In this document: positions 25,090 to 33,810 of the stretch, in pieces | Layout: each line of letters begins with the position of its first letter | How positions within the stretch are numbered: position 1 is the first letter of the stretch | DNA from: Candidatus Bathyarchaeia archaeon | Lineage (GTDB): Archaea; Thermoproteota; Bathyarchaeia; Hecatellales; Hecatellaceae | Direction of reading: 5' to 3' | NCBI GenBank assembly: GCA_038883335.1 | Contig: JAVZMI010000002.1 | Coordinates: forward strand, 73,242-137,241 | Length of the DNA stretch: 64,000 nucleotides | Position numbers and translations under genes: made by a program | Notes under the pieces: model-generated | What the model was told of the DNA's origin: nothing | What the model saw: only the letters and a program-made list of their open reading frames with translations | Databases searched by the model: none

Positions 25090-26148
25090 ATGGGTGTTGT
25101 GGTTAGATTGTTCAGTGGCTGCTACACGGCTTTAATTACCCCAATGAAGAGAAACTTCAAGGTTGACTATGAAAGCCTAAAACAACTTGTCCAGTTCCAG
25201 CTTGAGAATGGAGTGGCGGGCATAGTGGCTGTAGGCACTACCGGAGAGAGCCCGACTCTAAGCTGGCAGGAGCATAACACCGTGATCGAGCGGATTTATG
25301 AGTATGCGGATGGGATGGGAGAGACAATAGCGGGCACCGGGAGCAATTGCACGGATGAAACCTTGAAAGCTACAGATCACGCAGTAAAATGTGGCATAGA
25401 ATCCTTCCTTCTCGTGGACCCATACTACAATGGACCTAGCTCCCTCGAGATAAGGCGTGAATATATAGAGCCTTTGGCGAGGCGTTTCCCGCAAATAAAG
25501 ATAATCCCATACATAATTCCAGGCCGGACAGGAACCCAGTTACTACCCCAAGACTTAGCCATCCTCCACTCAAAATTTCCTGGTGTGGGGGCAGTTAAGG
25601 AAGCTACGGGCGATCTGGAGAATACAAAGTTGATAAGGAGCCTGTGCGGACCCGATTTTGATATTCTCTCAGGTGACGATGATAAAACATATGAGCTCAT
25701 GTCTTCTTCAGCCATCAGGGCAAGTGGGGTCATCTCGGTAGCATCTAACATAGCCCCAGCGGCTATCGTTGAGTTTGTGAAGGCGTTGAGAGGGGGGGAT
25801 ATAGTTTCAGCTAAGAAGCTCGATGAGGCGTTGAGACCGCTCTTCCAAATTGTCACAGTAAAGACAGAGGAGAACCCCCCAATAGGGCCGAAAGTTCTCT
25901 ATAAAGCCAGAAACCCCTTACCATACAAAACATTAATGAACATCTTAGGGATGCCCTCTGGACCTTGCAGACCACCCCTTGGCAAGATGACTAAGAATAG
26001 TTTAGAGTTCATGTTGAATCAGGTCAGGAAAGTATATACGAATAACCCTGAGATTCTACGCCCGGTGGAATCATTCTTCGAAGTGGATCTTGGGGAGAGG
26101 CTCTACGATGAGAGATACTTAGAGGGACTGTATTATGAGGAGTATTAG
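25090..26148 (+). CDS. dapA: 4-Hydroxy-tetrahydrodipicolinate synthase family protein with C-terminal extension
   Basis: First committed enzyme of the lysine pathway, condensing pyruvate with aspartate semialdehyde. TIM barrel with GTTGESPTL (about 49-57), Tyr 141 in PYIIPGRTG and Schiff-base Lys 170 in GAVKEATG. At 352 residues it is about 60 longer than usual; the extra part (about 292-352) is an uncharacterised tail ending in acidic/aromatic residues. The usual Y-N-V-P-x-R-T is Y-I-I-P-G-R-T here. It is first in the dapA-dapB-lysA-dapF-dapL cluster and overlaps dapB by 14 bases. A TATA-like TCTAAATATC lies at about 25070. Confidence 0.9.
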   Translation: MGVVVRLFSGCYTALITPMKRNFKVDYESLKQLVQFQLENGVAGIVAVGTTGESPTLSWQEHNTVIERIYEYADGMGETIAGTGSNCTDETLKATDHAVKCGIESFLLVDPYYNGPSSLEIRREYIEPLARRFPQIKIIPYIIPGRTGTQLLPQDLAILHSKFPGVGAVKEATGDLENTKLIRSLCGPDFDILSGDDDKTYELMSSSAIRASGVISVASNIAPAAIVEFVKALRGGDIVSAKKLDEALRPLFQIVTVKTEENPPIGPKVLYKARNPLPYKTLMNILGMPSGPCRPPLGKMTKNSLEFMLNQVRKVYTNNPEILRPVESFFEVDLGERLYDERYLEGLYYEEY

Positions 26149-26935
26149 AATCTGCGTGGCTGGCGCAACGGGCAGAATGGGCAGTACCATCATAAAAGAG
26201 GCTGAGAAAGGCGGGTTCACACTAGTAGGGGCAGTAGCCCACCCGCGAGAGCCAAGCATCGGGAAGAGCCTTAGGGAACTTGGAATCTCCAACTCGGACC
26301 TAAGAGTTCTAAGCTCCTCCAACTTGGAGGAGGCTATCAGGGACGCTGAGATTTACGTAACCTTTACAAACCCTGAGGCGGAGGTAGCAAACCTCCCCAT
26401 CGTTGCTAGGCGCGGGGTTAAGATAGTGATGGGGACTACTGGCTTTAACGCGGAGCAGATGAAGACTATAGAGGAAGCTGTTAAAGGGAAAATCCCTGCC
26501 TTCTTTTCTCCAAATTTCTCTCTAGGTGTGAATATACTTTTACAAATCCTCCGTGCGTGCAAGCTTTTCCCCCCAGATTATGATTTCAGCATCATAGAAT
26601 TCCACCACGCAGGGAAGGTAGATGCTCCAAGCGGTACAGCCCTGAGGTTGGCCGATTTGATCTCGGAAGTACGAGGCTACAAGATGAAAGTGTACGGGAG
26701 AAGCGGGCTCAGCAAGAGGGAGAGAGGCGAACTCGAGGTCCTCGCGGTTAGGGCTGGCGGAATACCTGGAATTCACGAGTTAATCGTCGCAGGCCCCTAT
26801 GAGATGATAAGAATAGAACATACCGCCTTCTCTAGGAACGTCTTCGCCCAAGGAGCTCTCCGTGCGGCTGAATGGTTATACCGCCAGAGCGAGCCGAGAA
26901 TATATACTATGGACGACCTTCTATCTGCAGACTAG
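26135..26935 (+). CDS. dapB: 4-Hydroxy-tetrahydrodipicolinate reductase
   Basis: A 266-residue NAD(P)H-dependent reductase, second step of the diaminopimelate branch. N-terminal Rossmann motif VAGATGRMGS (about 8-17), the substrate/active site EFHHAGKVDAPSGTA (about 151-165) with the catalytic His-His and Lys, and the C-terminal return of the Rossmann fold. It starts inside the last codons of dapA. Confidence 0.96.
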   Translation: MRSIRICVAGATGRMGSTIIKEAEKGGFTLVGAVAHPREPSIGKSLRELGISNSDLRVLSSSNLEEAIRDAEIYVTFTNPEAEVANLPIVARRGVKIVMGTTGFNAEQMKTIEEAVKGKIPAFFSPNFSLGVNILLQILRACKLFPPDYDFSIIEFHHAGKVDAPSGTALRLADLISEVRGYKMKVYGRSGLSKRERGELEVLAVRAGGIPGIHELIVAGPYEMIRIEHTAFSRNVFAQGALRAAEWLYRQSEPRIYTMDDLLSAD

Positions 26936-26969
26936 TTTACGATGTTTATATTTAAATTAATAATTATTA

Positions 26970-28259
26970 ATGGGAGCTGCGGTGAACAGGTTATTAAAAA
27001 TTGATGAACGAGGTTTATCTATCGACGGTGTCTACGCTGTAGAGTTGGCGGCGAAATTTGACACGCCACTCTATGTCTTGAGTGAGAGGAGGATAAGAGA
27101 AAATTACCGCAACCTCAAGAGCACGTTAACATGCAACTATGATAAAGTAAAGATTTACTATTCTGCAAAGGCGAATACGAACCTCTCAGTTCTGAAGATT
27201 TTGGAGGAGGAAGGCTCTTGCCTGGACGCAGTCAGCCCAGGGGAGGTATACTTGGCCCTTAAGGCCGGTTTCACTCCTGACAAGATACTCTTTACAGGAA
27301 CATGTGTAAGAAACGATGAACTCCGATATCTAGTAGAGGCAGGGGTTACGATAAATGTCGATTCTCTTTCCCAGCTGGATAGGTTGCTTAAATTTACCAC
27401 ACCCAGCCTGTTATCCTTTAGAGTGAATCCTGAGATAGGGGCAGGACATCATGAGCATTGCATAACGGCGGGTAGACGCTCAAAATTCGGTATCTGGGAG
27501 GAGGATGCTCCAGAAGCTTACCGTCGTGCTAAGGAGGCAGGCGTTGAGCGTTTCGGCATACATATGCACATAGGTTCAGGGATACTTGCAGTCGAACCGT
27601 TCGCCGCAGCTACGTCGAAGCTTCTGGATATCGCTGGTATGATTCATCGCAAAGTTGAGGTTACGTTCGATTTTATTGATGTAGGAGGAGGGCTGGGTGT
27701 ACCGTATAGGCCGGGGGAAAAAGAGTTGGATTTAGAGTCCTACGCCAAGGAAATCTCCACGCTCATCAAGCGAAAAACCAGGGATTACGGGTTGGGAGAA
27801 CCTAGCCTTTTCATCGAGCCTGGCAGGTATATCGTATGTGACGCAGGAGTCCTTCTTACAACCGTGAACACAATAAAACTCACACCTTTTAAATGCATTA
27901 TTGGGGTTGATGCTGGTTTTAACACTCTACTGAGACCTGCCATGTATGGTTCATACCACCATATCCTTCTCGCCAACAGACCTGGCGGTGGGAGGGAGGC
28001 AGTTTACGACCTAGCTGGACCACTTTGCGAGTCAGGAGACCTCCTAGCCGTAGACAGACAACTGCCGGAAGTAAGGGAGGGCGATCTGATCGCGATATTG
28101 AACGCAGGGGCCTACGGCTACTCAATGAGTTCCCAATATAACTCGAGGCCTAGAGCTGGGGAAGTCCTCGTCAAGGACGGCATGTACGCCTTAGTTAGGC
28201 GTAGGGAGAGCCTTGAGAGCTTGGCGGCTGGCCAGGAGATTGCTCCATGGTTAAGATAA
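26970..28259 (+). CDS. lysA: Diaminopimelate decarboxylase
   Basis: A 429-residue PLP enzyme making lysine from meso-diaminopimelate. The PLP lysine is in YYSAKANTN (about 53-61). GGGLGVPYRPGE and IEPGRYIV fit the phosphate and substrate sites, and CESGDLL (about 350) carries the catalytic Cys. A strong TATA sequence (TTTATATTTAAATTA, about 26943-26957) lies about 25 bases upstream of the ATG, so the transcript may be leaderless at 26970; GTG 26982 behind GGGAG is the alternative start. It overlaps dapF by 13 bases. Confidence 0.95.
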   Translation: MGAAVNRLLKIDERGLSIDGVYAVELAAKFDTPLYVLSERRIRENYRNLKSTLTCNYDKVKIYYSAKANTNLSVLKILEEEGSCLDAVSPGEVYLALKAGFTPDKILFTGTCVRNDELRYLVEAGVTINVDSLSQLDRLLKFTTPSLLSFRVNPEIGAGHHEHCITAGRRSKFGIWEEDAPEAYRRAKEAGVERFGIHMHIGSGILAVEPFAAATSKLLDIAGMIHRKVEVTFDFIDVGGGLGVPYRPGEKELDLESYAKEISTLIKRKTRDYGLGEPSLFIEPGRYIVCDAGVLLTTVNTIKLTPFKCIIGVDAGFNTLLRPAMYGSYHHILLANRPGGGREAVYDLAGPLCESGDLLAVDRQLPEVREGDLIAILNAGAYGYSMSSQYNSRPRAGEVLVKDGMYALVRRRESLESLAAGQEIAPWLR

Positions 28260-29083
28260 GCTTCTGGAAGATGCATGGCTTAGGGAACGACTTTATCTTG
28301 ATTGACGGCAGGAATGGGAAGCTCAGTGATGACCACATGGGAAGGTTGGCTAGGGAGCTATGTGAGAGAAGGTTCTCTGTAGGGGCTGACGGTCTAATAA
28401 TAGTCTTCAACTCTACCTTCGCCGACATTAGAATGAGAATCTTCAACCCGGACGGGAGTGAGGCTGAAATGTGCGGCAACGGGATCAGATGCTTGGCCAA
28501 ATACTGTTACGAGAAAGGCATAGTTAGGAAGAAGGAGATGAAGGTGGAGACGTTGGCAGGAGTGAAAGAGGTTGAGTTGACCGTTGAGAGAGAGACTGTG
28601 GAGAAAGTCAAGGTAAATATGGGCAAGCCAGTCTGGGAGAGGAGCGGTGTTCCTATGCTGGGTGAAGGCACCTTCATAGATAGAGACTTGGAGTTGGGCA
28701 CAACAAGATTCAGAGCAACCTGCCTGTCCCTCGGCAACCCTCACTGCATCATCTTCGTCGATGATGTAAAGAACTTCCCAATCGAGACGACTGGCCCTGA
28801 AGTTGAGAACCACCCCCTCTTCCCTAACAGAGTCAACGTAGAGTTTGCCCAAATCCTGAACCGGCATGAACTGAATGTAAGGGTGTGGGAACGGGGATGT
28901 GGAGAGACATTTGCATGTGGAACAGGCGCCTGCGCAGCCGTAGCAGCCGCAAAGGTGTTGGGGAAGATTGACGGTAAAGCCATAGTCCACCTGCTAGGTG
29001 GCGACCTAGAGGTGGAGTACACCACTTTGGGCATCTACATGAAAGGCCCCGCTACTAAGGTCTTCGAGGGGCGAATGTTTTGA
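28247..29083 (+). CDS. dapF: Diaminopimelate epimerase
   Basis: A 278-residue cofactor-free epimerase converting LL- to meso-diaminopimelate. The two catalytic cysteines are in AEMCGNGIRCLAKY (about 71-84) and in FACGTGACA (about 222-230). The N-terminus WKMHGLGNDF-like FWKMHGLGNDFILID is diagnostic. It starts in the last codons of lysA. Confidence 0.96.
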   Translation: MVKISFWKMHGLGNDFILIDGRNGKLSDDHMGRLARELCERRFSVGADGLIIVFNSTFADIRMRIFNPDGSEAEMCGNGIRCLAKYCYEKGIVRKKEMKVETLAGVKEVELTVERETVEKVKVNMGKPVWERSGVPMLGEGTFIDRDLELGTTRFRATCLSLGNPHCIIFVDDVKNFPIETTGPEVENHPLFPNRVNVEFAQILNRHELNVRVWERGCGETFACGTGACAAVAAAKVLGKIDGKAIVHLLGGDLEVEYTTLGIYMKGPATKVFEGRMF

Positions 29084-29110
29084 GTGCTTTGCTACATGGA
29101 GGCTGTTAGT

Positions 29111-30286
29111 GTGAATGTAGATTTCTCTGAGCGAGTTAAACGGCTCCCACCCTATCTCTTCGCTGAGATGGAGAAGGTAATCCTTAGGAAGAAGGCTGAA
29201 GGCGTTAACATTATAACGCTAAGTATAGGCGACCCAGACCTTCCGCCCCCCCCAGAGGTGTTATCTACTCTCAGCGAAGAGGCGGCAAACCCGAAAAATC
29301 ATAACTACTCCTTCAGCCAAGGTGAACCATTCTTCAAGAAGGCTGTTGCGGAATGGTATAAGGTCAGGTTCGGTGTCGATCTGGATCCTGAGTCCGAGGT
29401 CATTGCGTTGATAGGATCGAAGGAAGGTTTGGCGAATGTGTCGAGAGCCTTCATCAACCCAAATGACCATGTTCTCGTGCCAGACCCCAGCTACCCTGTC
29501 TATATGAATGGTGCAACCATCCTAAGTGAGGGAGTTCCAAAGGTGTTGCCTCTACTTGAGGAGAACGATTTCAAACCAGTCCTCGACGCTGAGGTTCTGG
29601 AAAAAGACACTAAGTTGATGTTTCTGAACTACCCGAATAACCCAACCGGCTCAGTCGTCGATAAAGCTTTTCTCAGGTCAGTAGTCGACTTCGCGTCGGA
29701 TAACAACCTAATTTTATGTTACGACAATGCCTACTCTGAGATAACTTTTGACGGGTATAGGGCGCCGAGTATACTCGAAGTCGATGGTGCTAAAGAGGTG
29801 GCGCTTGAGTTCCACTCCTGCTCCAAGACTTTTAACATGACGGGGGACCGGATAGGTTTCGCTGTGGGGAATAGGCGACTGCTAGAGGGGCTGGTGAGAG
29901 TTAAATCACAGATTGACTCAGGGCCTCCAGTTTACATTCAGAAAGCCGCCGCTAAGGCTCTGGGAACCTACAAAAGCAGTGAGCCTCCTAGGCATGTGGC
30001 GGCTGTAAATCAAATCTACAAGGAGAGGAGGGACGCCTTAGTTAAGGGTCTCAGGTCGTTGGGCTTCAGATGCCAAGCCCCAAAGGCTACCTTCTACGTC
30101 TGGTTGAACTGTGGGTGCAGTTCTGCGGAGTTCGCCTTGAGACTGCTAGATCTCGGTGTGGTTGTGACTCCTGGTAGCGGTTTTGGGAGGTATGGGGAGA
30201 ATTATGTTAGGTTTTCGTTGACTAGACCTAAGGATGAGATAGAGGCTGCTTGTGAGAGGATGACTGAACTGCGGCTGAAATTTTAG
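29111..30286 (+). CDS. dapL: LL-diaminopimelate aminotransferase
   Basis: About 391 residues, class I/II PLP aminotransferase. It converts tetrahydrodipicolinate directly to LL-diaminopimelate using glutamate, bypassing DapD, DapC and DapE, none of which is present here. LSIGDPDLPPP (about 36-46), NYPNNPTG and the PLP lysine in HSCSKTFNMTGDR are visible. The GTG at 29111 lies eight bases after GGAGG; GTG 29084 and ATG 29096 are weaker starts. With dapA, dapB, dapF and lysA it completes lysine synthesis from aspartate semialdehyde. Confidence 0.92.
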   Translation: MNVDFSERVKRLPPYLFAEMEKVILRKKAEGVNIITLSIGDPDLPPPPEVLSTLSEEAANPKNHNYSFSQGEPFFKKAVAEWYKVRFGVDLDPESEVIALIGSKEGLANVSRAFINPNDHVLVPDPSYPVYMNGATILSEGVPKVLPLLEENDFKPVLDAEVLEKDTKLMFLNYPNNPTGSVVDKAFLRSVVDFASDNNLILCYDNAYSEITFDGYRAPSILEVDGAKEVALEFHSCSKTFNMTGDRIGFAVGNRRLLEGLVRVKSQIDSGPPVYIQKAAAKALGTYKSSEPPRHVAAVNQIYKERRDALVKGLRSLGFRCQAPKATFYVWLNCGCSSAEFALRLLDLGVVVTPGSGFGRYGENYVRFSLTRPKDEIEAACERMTELRLKF

Positions 30287-30310
30287 CCGCGAAAAAAGTT
30301 CGGAGTATCT

Positions 30311-30376
30311 AGTAATACTTTTTAGGAGTGTAGTAATATTTATATAAGTAATACTATTACACATGAAAGTATTACG
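30311..30376. promoter_or_regulatory. Operator array of four AGTAATACT boxes over the cbiM promoter
   Basis: AGTAATACT at 30311-30319, AGTAATATT at 30332-30340, AGTAATACT at 30347-30355, and an inverted copy AGTATTACG at 30368-30376. Boxes 1-2 and 3-4 are each 21 bases apart, two helical turns. The TATA box TTTATATAA (30339-30347) is flanked and partly covered. This is a probable binding array for a metal-responsive repressor of the importer operon. Confidence 0.75.
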
Positions 30377-30385
30377 TGATGGGTT

Positions 30386-31060
30386 ATGCATATTCCAGAC
30401 GGTTTCCTAGATCCATCCACCTGCGCAGCCACCTATATCGCAACTCTCCCATTCTGGATTCTAGCATTCCGAAGGGCTAAAAATGTGCTTAGCGACAAAC
30501 AAGTCCCACTGTTAGCTACCTTGACTGCCATGTTCTTCGCTGCACAGATGATGAACTACCCCATTGTTGGGGGGACCACCGCCCACCTGCTGGGCGGTCC
30601 CATAGTAGCCATAACTCTAGGCCCCTATGCTGGGGTGATTTCTATGACATTAATACTTTTAATCCAAGCGTTAATGTTCGGAGATGGAGGAATAACCACT
30701 TTTGGAGCTAATGTCTTGAACATGGGTGTTGTCGGTGTCTTCGTCCCATACGTAATATTCTTACTAGTTAAGAGGGTAGCGGGAGGTAGGGCTGGCCTAT
30801 TGGCAGGGAGCTTCTTAGGCGCCTTCTTTGGTGACCTCTTAGCTGCGGTCTCCGCCGGCTTTGAGTTGGGCCTCTCGACGCTCTACTTCCCTTACAGTCT
30901 CTCTATAGCCGTCACGGCGATGGCGGCCCACCACTCTATAATCGGGGTTGTTGAAGGTATAGCTACGGTAGCCATCCTATCGGCTCTCATGAAGGCTAGA
31001 CACGACCTCCTACAACTACCAAAAGTTGAACCTGTATGGTTCCGGGGGTTATCTAGATGA
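30386..31060 (+). CDS. cbiM: Cobalt/nickel ECF transporter substrate-binding subunit CbiM
   Basis: A 224-residue membrane protein that captures Co2+ or Ni2+. The N-terminal MHIPDGFLD carries the Met1-His2 metal site of the family, and about seven membrane helices follow. GGTTAHLLGGPIVAITLGPYAG (about 66-86) is the conserved metal-binding region. It is the first gene of a cbiM-PDGLE-cbiQ-cbiO operon. Whether the ion is Co or Ni cannot be told; Ni would suit a CO dehydrogenase and Co its corrinoid partner. Confidence 0.93.
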   Translation: MHIPDGFLDPSTCAATYIATLPFWILAFRRAKNVLSDKQVPLLATLTAMFFAAQMMNYPIVGGTTAHLLGGPIVAITLGPYAGVISMTLILLIQALMFGDGGITTFGANVLNMGVVGVFVPYVIFLLVKRVAGGRAGLLAGSFLGAFFGDLLAAVSAGFELGLSTLYFPYSLSIAVTAMAAHHSIIGVVEGIATVAILSALMKARHDLLQLPKVEPVWFRGLSR

Positions 31061-31338
31061 GTGAAGGTAGAGGGATGTTTATAGTCGGCATATTGGCATC
31101 TATTATCTTTGTAGTTACCGGTTGCGTATGGTTATCCGTCTCAGCTGAGACGTTAGATGTTGTCGCCGAGTATTTTGGGGCTGAGGACGTAGCCCTCTGG
31201 ACGCCTCCGATCCCCGACTACGAGATACCTGGGTTTGAGGGTGTGGTCACGGTTAACATCCTCTTGGGCATAGCCTCTACAATTCTAGTTCTGGCTGTCA
31301 CGTTGGGAGTAGGTAGGGTTTTGAGGGTGAAGAAGTAA
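31057..31338 (+). CDS. PDGLE/CbiN-like small transporter subunit
   Basis: A 93-residue protein with two membrane helices (about 7-28 and 65-85) joined by an external loop containing YFGAEDVALWTPPIPDYEIPGF. The loop fits the PDGLE domain that is found fused to CbiM or as a separate protein and replaces CbiN. It overlaps cbiM by four bases (ATGA). Confidence 0.85.
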   Translation: MSEGRGMFIVGILASIIFVVTGCVWLSVSAETLDVVAEYFGAEDVALWTPPIPDYEIPGFEGVVTVNILLGIASTILVLAVTLGVGRVLRVKK

Positions 31339-31362
31339 TCTGCCCTCTTAATAGGAGAACGA

Positions 31363-32181
31363 ATGCCAGTGCTTAGTGAGTTAGTAAAGGCAGCCGGGGA
31401 CTTAGTGTTCCTTGAGCGCTTCCAGAGTGCAGGCGGGATTCTCCAACGGATAGACCCTCGGATAAAGCTTATCTCGCTCACCACTTTAGTGGTTGTGGCG
31501 GTCTCCCTGAAGACCATAGCTCCGTTGTCTATTCTATTCATAATGATCCTTCTACTCGCCACAGCCTCAAAGACCCCCATTAGATTCTTCCTCTATAGGG
31601 CAACTTTCTTCATCCCAATCTTCGCCGGGGTGATCTCTCTACCGTTGCCCTTCATAACTCCCGGAGCAAAACTACTATCGGTCAGTTGCATAGGTTATTC
31701 TTTAGCAGTAACGAACGAAGGAGTTTATAGAGCCATCTTGTTCACTTTTAGGGTTTGGGTCTGTGTTGCAGCTATGACCTTGCTGATTATGACTACACGG
31801 TTCTCAGCGATTATTAGTGCGATGGAGCGATTGAAGTTTCCAAAAATCTTCACACTGATGTTAGCTATTACCTACAGGTATATTCATGTCTTCATTGATG
31901 AGACACACCGAATGCTCCTCGCCATGGATTCCCGTTCAGCTGGGAAGATGAACCGTCTACAGGCTTTGAAGGCGCTCGCACACACTACTGAGGCGTTGTT
32001 TATAAGAGCCTATGAGCGGGGAGAGAGGGTTTATGGGGCTATGGTGGCGCGGGGATATACAGGCGATGCAAGGTATATAGGTGAGGTGAGGTGTTCTCTT
32101 CAAGACTGGGCGTTTGGGGTTCTATCAGCCTCAGTCTTTATTGGGGCGGCAATAGTCCAACTTTACGCTGGCGGTGTGTAA
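31363..32181 (+). CDS. cbiQ: ECF transporter transmembrane subunit CbiQ
   Basis: A 272-residue membrane protein that couples the ATPase to CbiM. It begins with a cytoplasmic amphipathic region (RIDPRIKLISL), then five or six membrane helices. The two conserved coupling motifs are AMDSRSAG (about 184-191) and YGAMVARGY (about 223-231). It overlaps the cbiO gene by eight bases. Confidence 0.92.
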   Translation: MPVLSELVKAAGDLVFLERFQSAGGILQRIDPRIKLISLTTLVVVAVSLKTIAPLSILFIMILLLATASKTPIRFFLYRATFFIPIFAGVISLPLPFITPGAKLLSVSCIGYSLAVTNEGVYRAILFTFRVWVCVAAMTLLIMTTRFSAIISAMERLKFPKIFTLMLAITYRYIHVFIDETHRMLLAMDSRSAGKMNRLQALKALAHTTEALFIRAYERGERVYGAMVARGYTGDARYIGEVRCSLQDWAFGVLSASVFIGAAIVQLYAGGV

Positions 32182-33082
32182 AGTGACTATTGAAGTAGCA
32201 GTCGAGATGGAAGACGTGGAGTACTTGTACCCTGACGGCTGTAGGGCACTTAAAGGCGTAAGCTTAAGAGTGCTTAGAGGGGAGCGGGTTGCTATCTTGG
32301 GACCTAATGGAGCTGGCAAATCTACCCTCTTAATGCACATTAATGGCATCTTCAAACCTATGAAAGGCTGGGTGAAGGTTCTTGGGATGACGATTGATGG
32401 CTCCAAACTGCGGGATGTCAGAAGGAAAGTGGGATTCGTGTTCCAAGACCCAAACGACCAACTATTCTGTCCTACCCTCTGGGAGGATGTCACTTTTGGC
32501 CCAATAAATATGGGGCTACCCGCTAATGAGGCAACCGGTATTGCGGAGGAAGCCCTGAAGGCGGTTAGGTTAGACGGTTACAGGGACAATGCGCCACATC
32601 ACCTCAGCCTGGGGGAGAAGAAACGGGCGGCGATCGCTACGGCTCTGGCCATGAAACCGGAGATTCTGGTCCTCGATGAGCCTACCGCTAACTTGGATCC
32701 TGAAAGCCGGAGGGAGCTTGTAGTACTCCTTAACCGCCTGCACGCAGAATGGAAGTTAACACTCATAGTAGCTACACATGACGTGAACTTGGTCCCAAAA
32801 ATTGCCGACAGGATCTACGTGATAAGCGGCGGATTGATAGTAGCTGAGGGGCCAATGAGGGATATCCTCTCAAACGCCAAGGTAATGGAGGAGGCACACC
32901 TCGAATTGCCAATAATAACTCAACTCTTCAACCTAATCTATGAGACTGGAATACCTGGGGACGGGCAGGTAACCCCGCAAACTCTCCCACTAACAGTCGA
33001 GGAAGCCCTCCAAGAGATGAAGCGTCTTCTTAGTAAAACACTGAACCAAAGAAGTGCGAATAGCCAGATCGAGAGATGTTAG
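32174..33082 (+). CDS. cbiO: ECF transporter ATP-binding subunit CbiO
   Basis: A 302-residue ABC ATPase. Walker A GPNGAGKST (about 46-54), signature LSLGEKKR (about 146-153) and Walker B EILVLDEPT (about 164-172) are all intact. The C-terminal 60 residues, after AKVMEEAHLELPIITQLF, are the extension typical of Co/Ni CbiO. The start is a GTG inside the end of cbiQ. It drives uptake of Co or Ni ions. Confidence 0.94.
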   Translation: MCKVTIEVAVEMEDVEYLYPDGCRALKGVSLRVLRGERVAILGPNGAGKSTLLMHINGIFKPMKGWVKVLGMTIDGSKLRDVRRKVGFVFQDPNDQLFCPTLWEDVTFGPINMGLPANEATGIAEEALKAVRLDGYRDNAPHHLSLGEKKRAAIATALAMKPEILVLDEPTANLDPESRRELVVLLNRLHAEWKLTLIVATHDVNLVPKIADRIYVISGGLIVAEGPMRDILSNAKVMEEAHLELPIITQLFNLIYETGIPGDGQVTPQTLPLTVEEALQEMKRLLSKTLNQRSANSQIERC

Positions 33083-33131
33083 TATTCGCTATTTCGTTGA
33101 TCGAGATTTCAACCTATTCGCTTGACTGCAA

Positions 33132-33690
33132 TTATCCCGCCTGAGGGTAGGTAGAGACAGCTCCATAGTTTATGCAAGATGTATATCGGTCTTGGCTTCG
33201 TTCTCCCCTTGGGGCTATGCATCTTACTTTATATCCGTACTTCTTGAGGAGCCCCGGCGATATAAGGCATCTATGTGTAGAGACAAAATCTTTACAGACG
33301 TCGACTACATCAATGCCCCTCTACTGCACCGTTGTAATAACCACTCTGGAACCCAGCTTCTCTAGGGAGATGGCGAGTTTCAACGCACCGGGATGCACAA
33401 GATGCTCCAACTTCAAATACTATAACCACATCGAAAAGAGACTTAGCAAATGGGAGTTGCTGTACATCGCAATAAACAACCTCATCATAAACCTTCTTCG
33501 CCTTCTTTAGCCGTGGGATGGATAGGTTACAACCCGCGATTTATCTACAGCGCCCAGCGCATAATAAGAGAGCCTGCGATCCACAGCCAAAACTTACATC
33601 AAGAACTTGTCTCTAGACGTCTTCTTTTGAGAGGTACAAGTGGCGATCCGTTGCAGTTGAATCTATACGTGACCGATAGCGCCCCTGTTA
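33132..33690 (-). pseudogene. Decayed class I SAM-dependent methyltransferase
   Basis: No single frame is open, but three minus-strand frames placed end to end give a recognisable methyltransferase: LKRRRLETS, then motif I as LDVSFGCGSQALL, then KKAKKVYDEVVYCDVQQLPF and FDVVIVFEV, then LEHLVHPGALKLAISLE and RVVITTV, and finally RGIDVV and LLKKYGYKVRCIAPRGER. At least two frameshifts and several stops (after CAGR, after VITTVQ, and one before motif I) interrupt it. The C-terminal stop is at 33132. The N-terminal limit is approximate. It lies between cbiO and a luciferase-family gene. Confidence 0.75.
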
Positions 33691-33810
33691 AGTAGGTGTG
33701 TTGGTTTAACAATTTATTCACGGAGATAGGTTTTAATTGGATCTGGTTAAGAAATGGCGACTGAAGGCGTTACTGAATAACCGTCAACACACCTTGCGAG
33801 GGATTTAGGC

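Noticed and set aside
33172-33510. Plus-strand open frame of 112 codons
   Set aside because: No family resemblance, and the minus strand shows clear methyltransferase fragments, so it is a shadow of the pseudogene.
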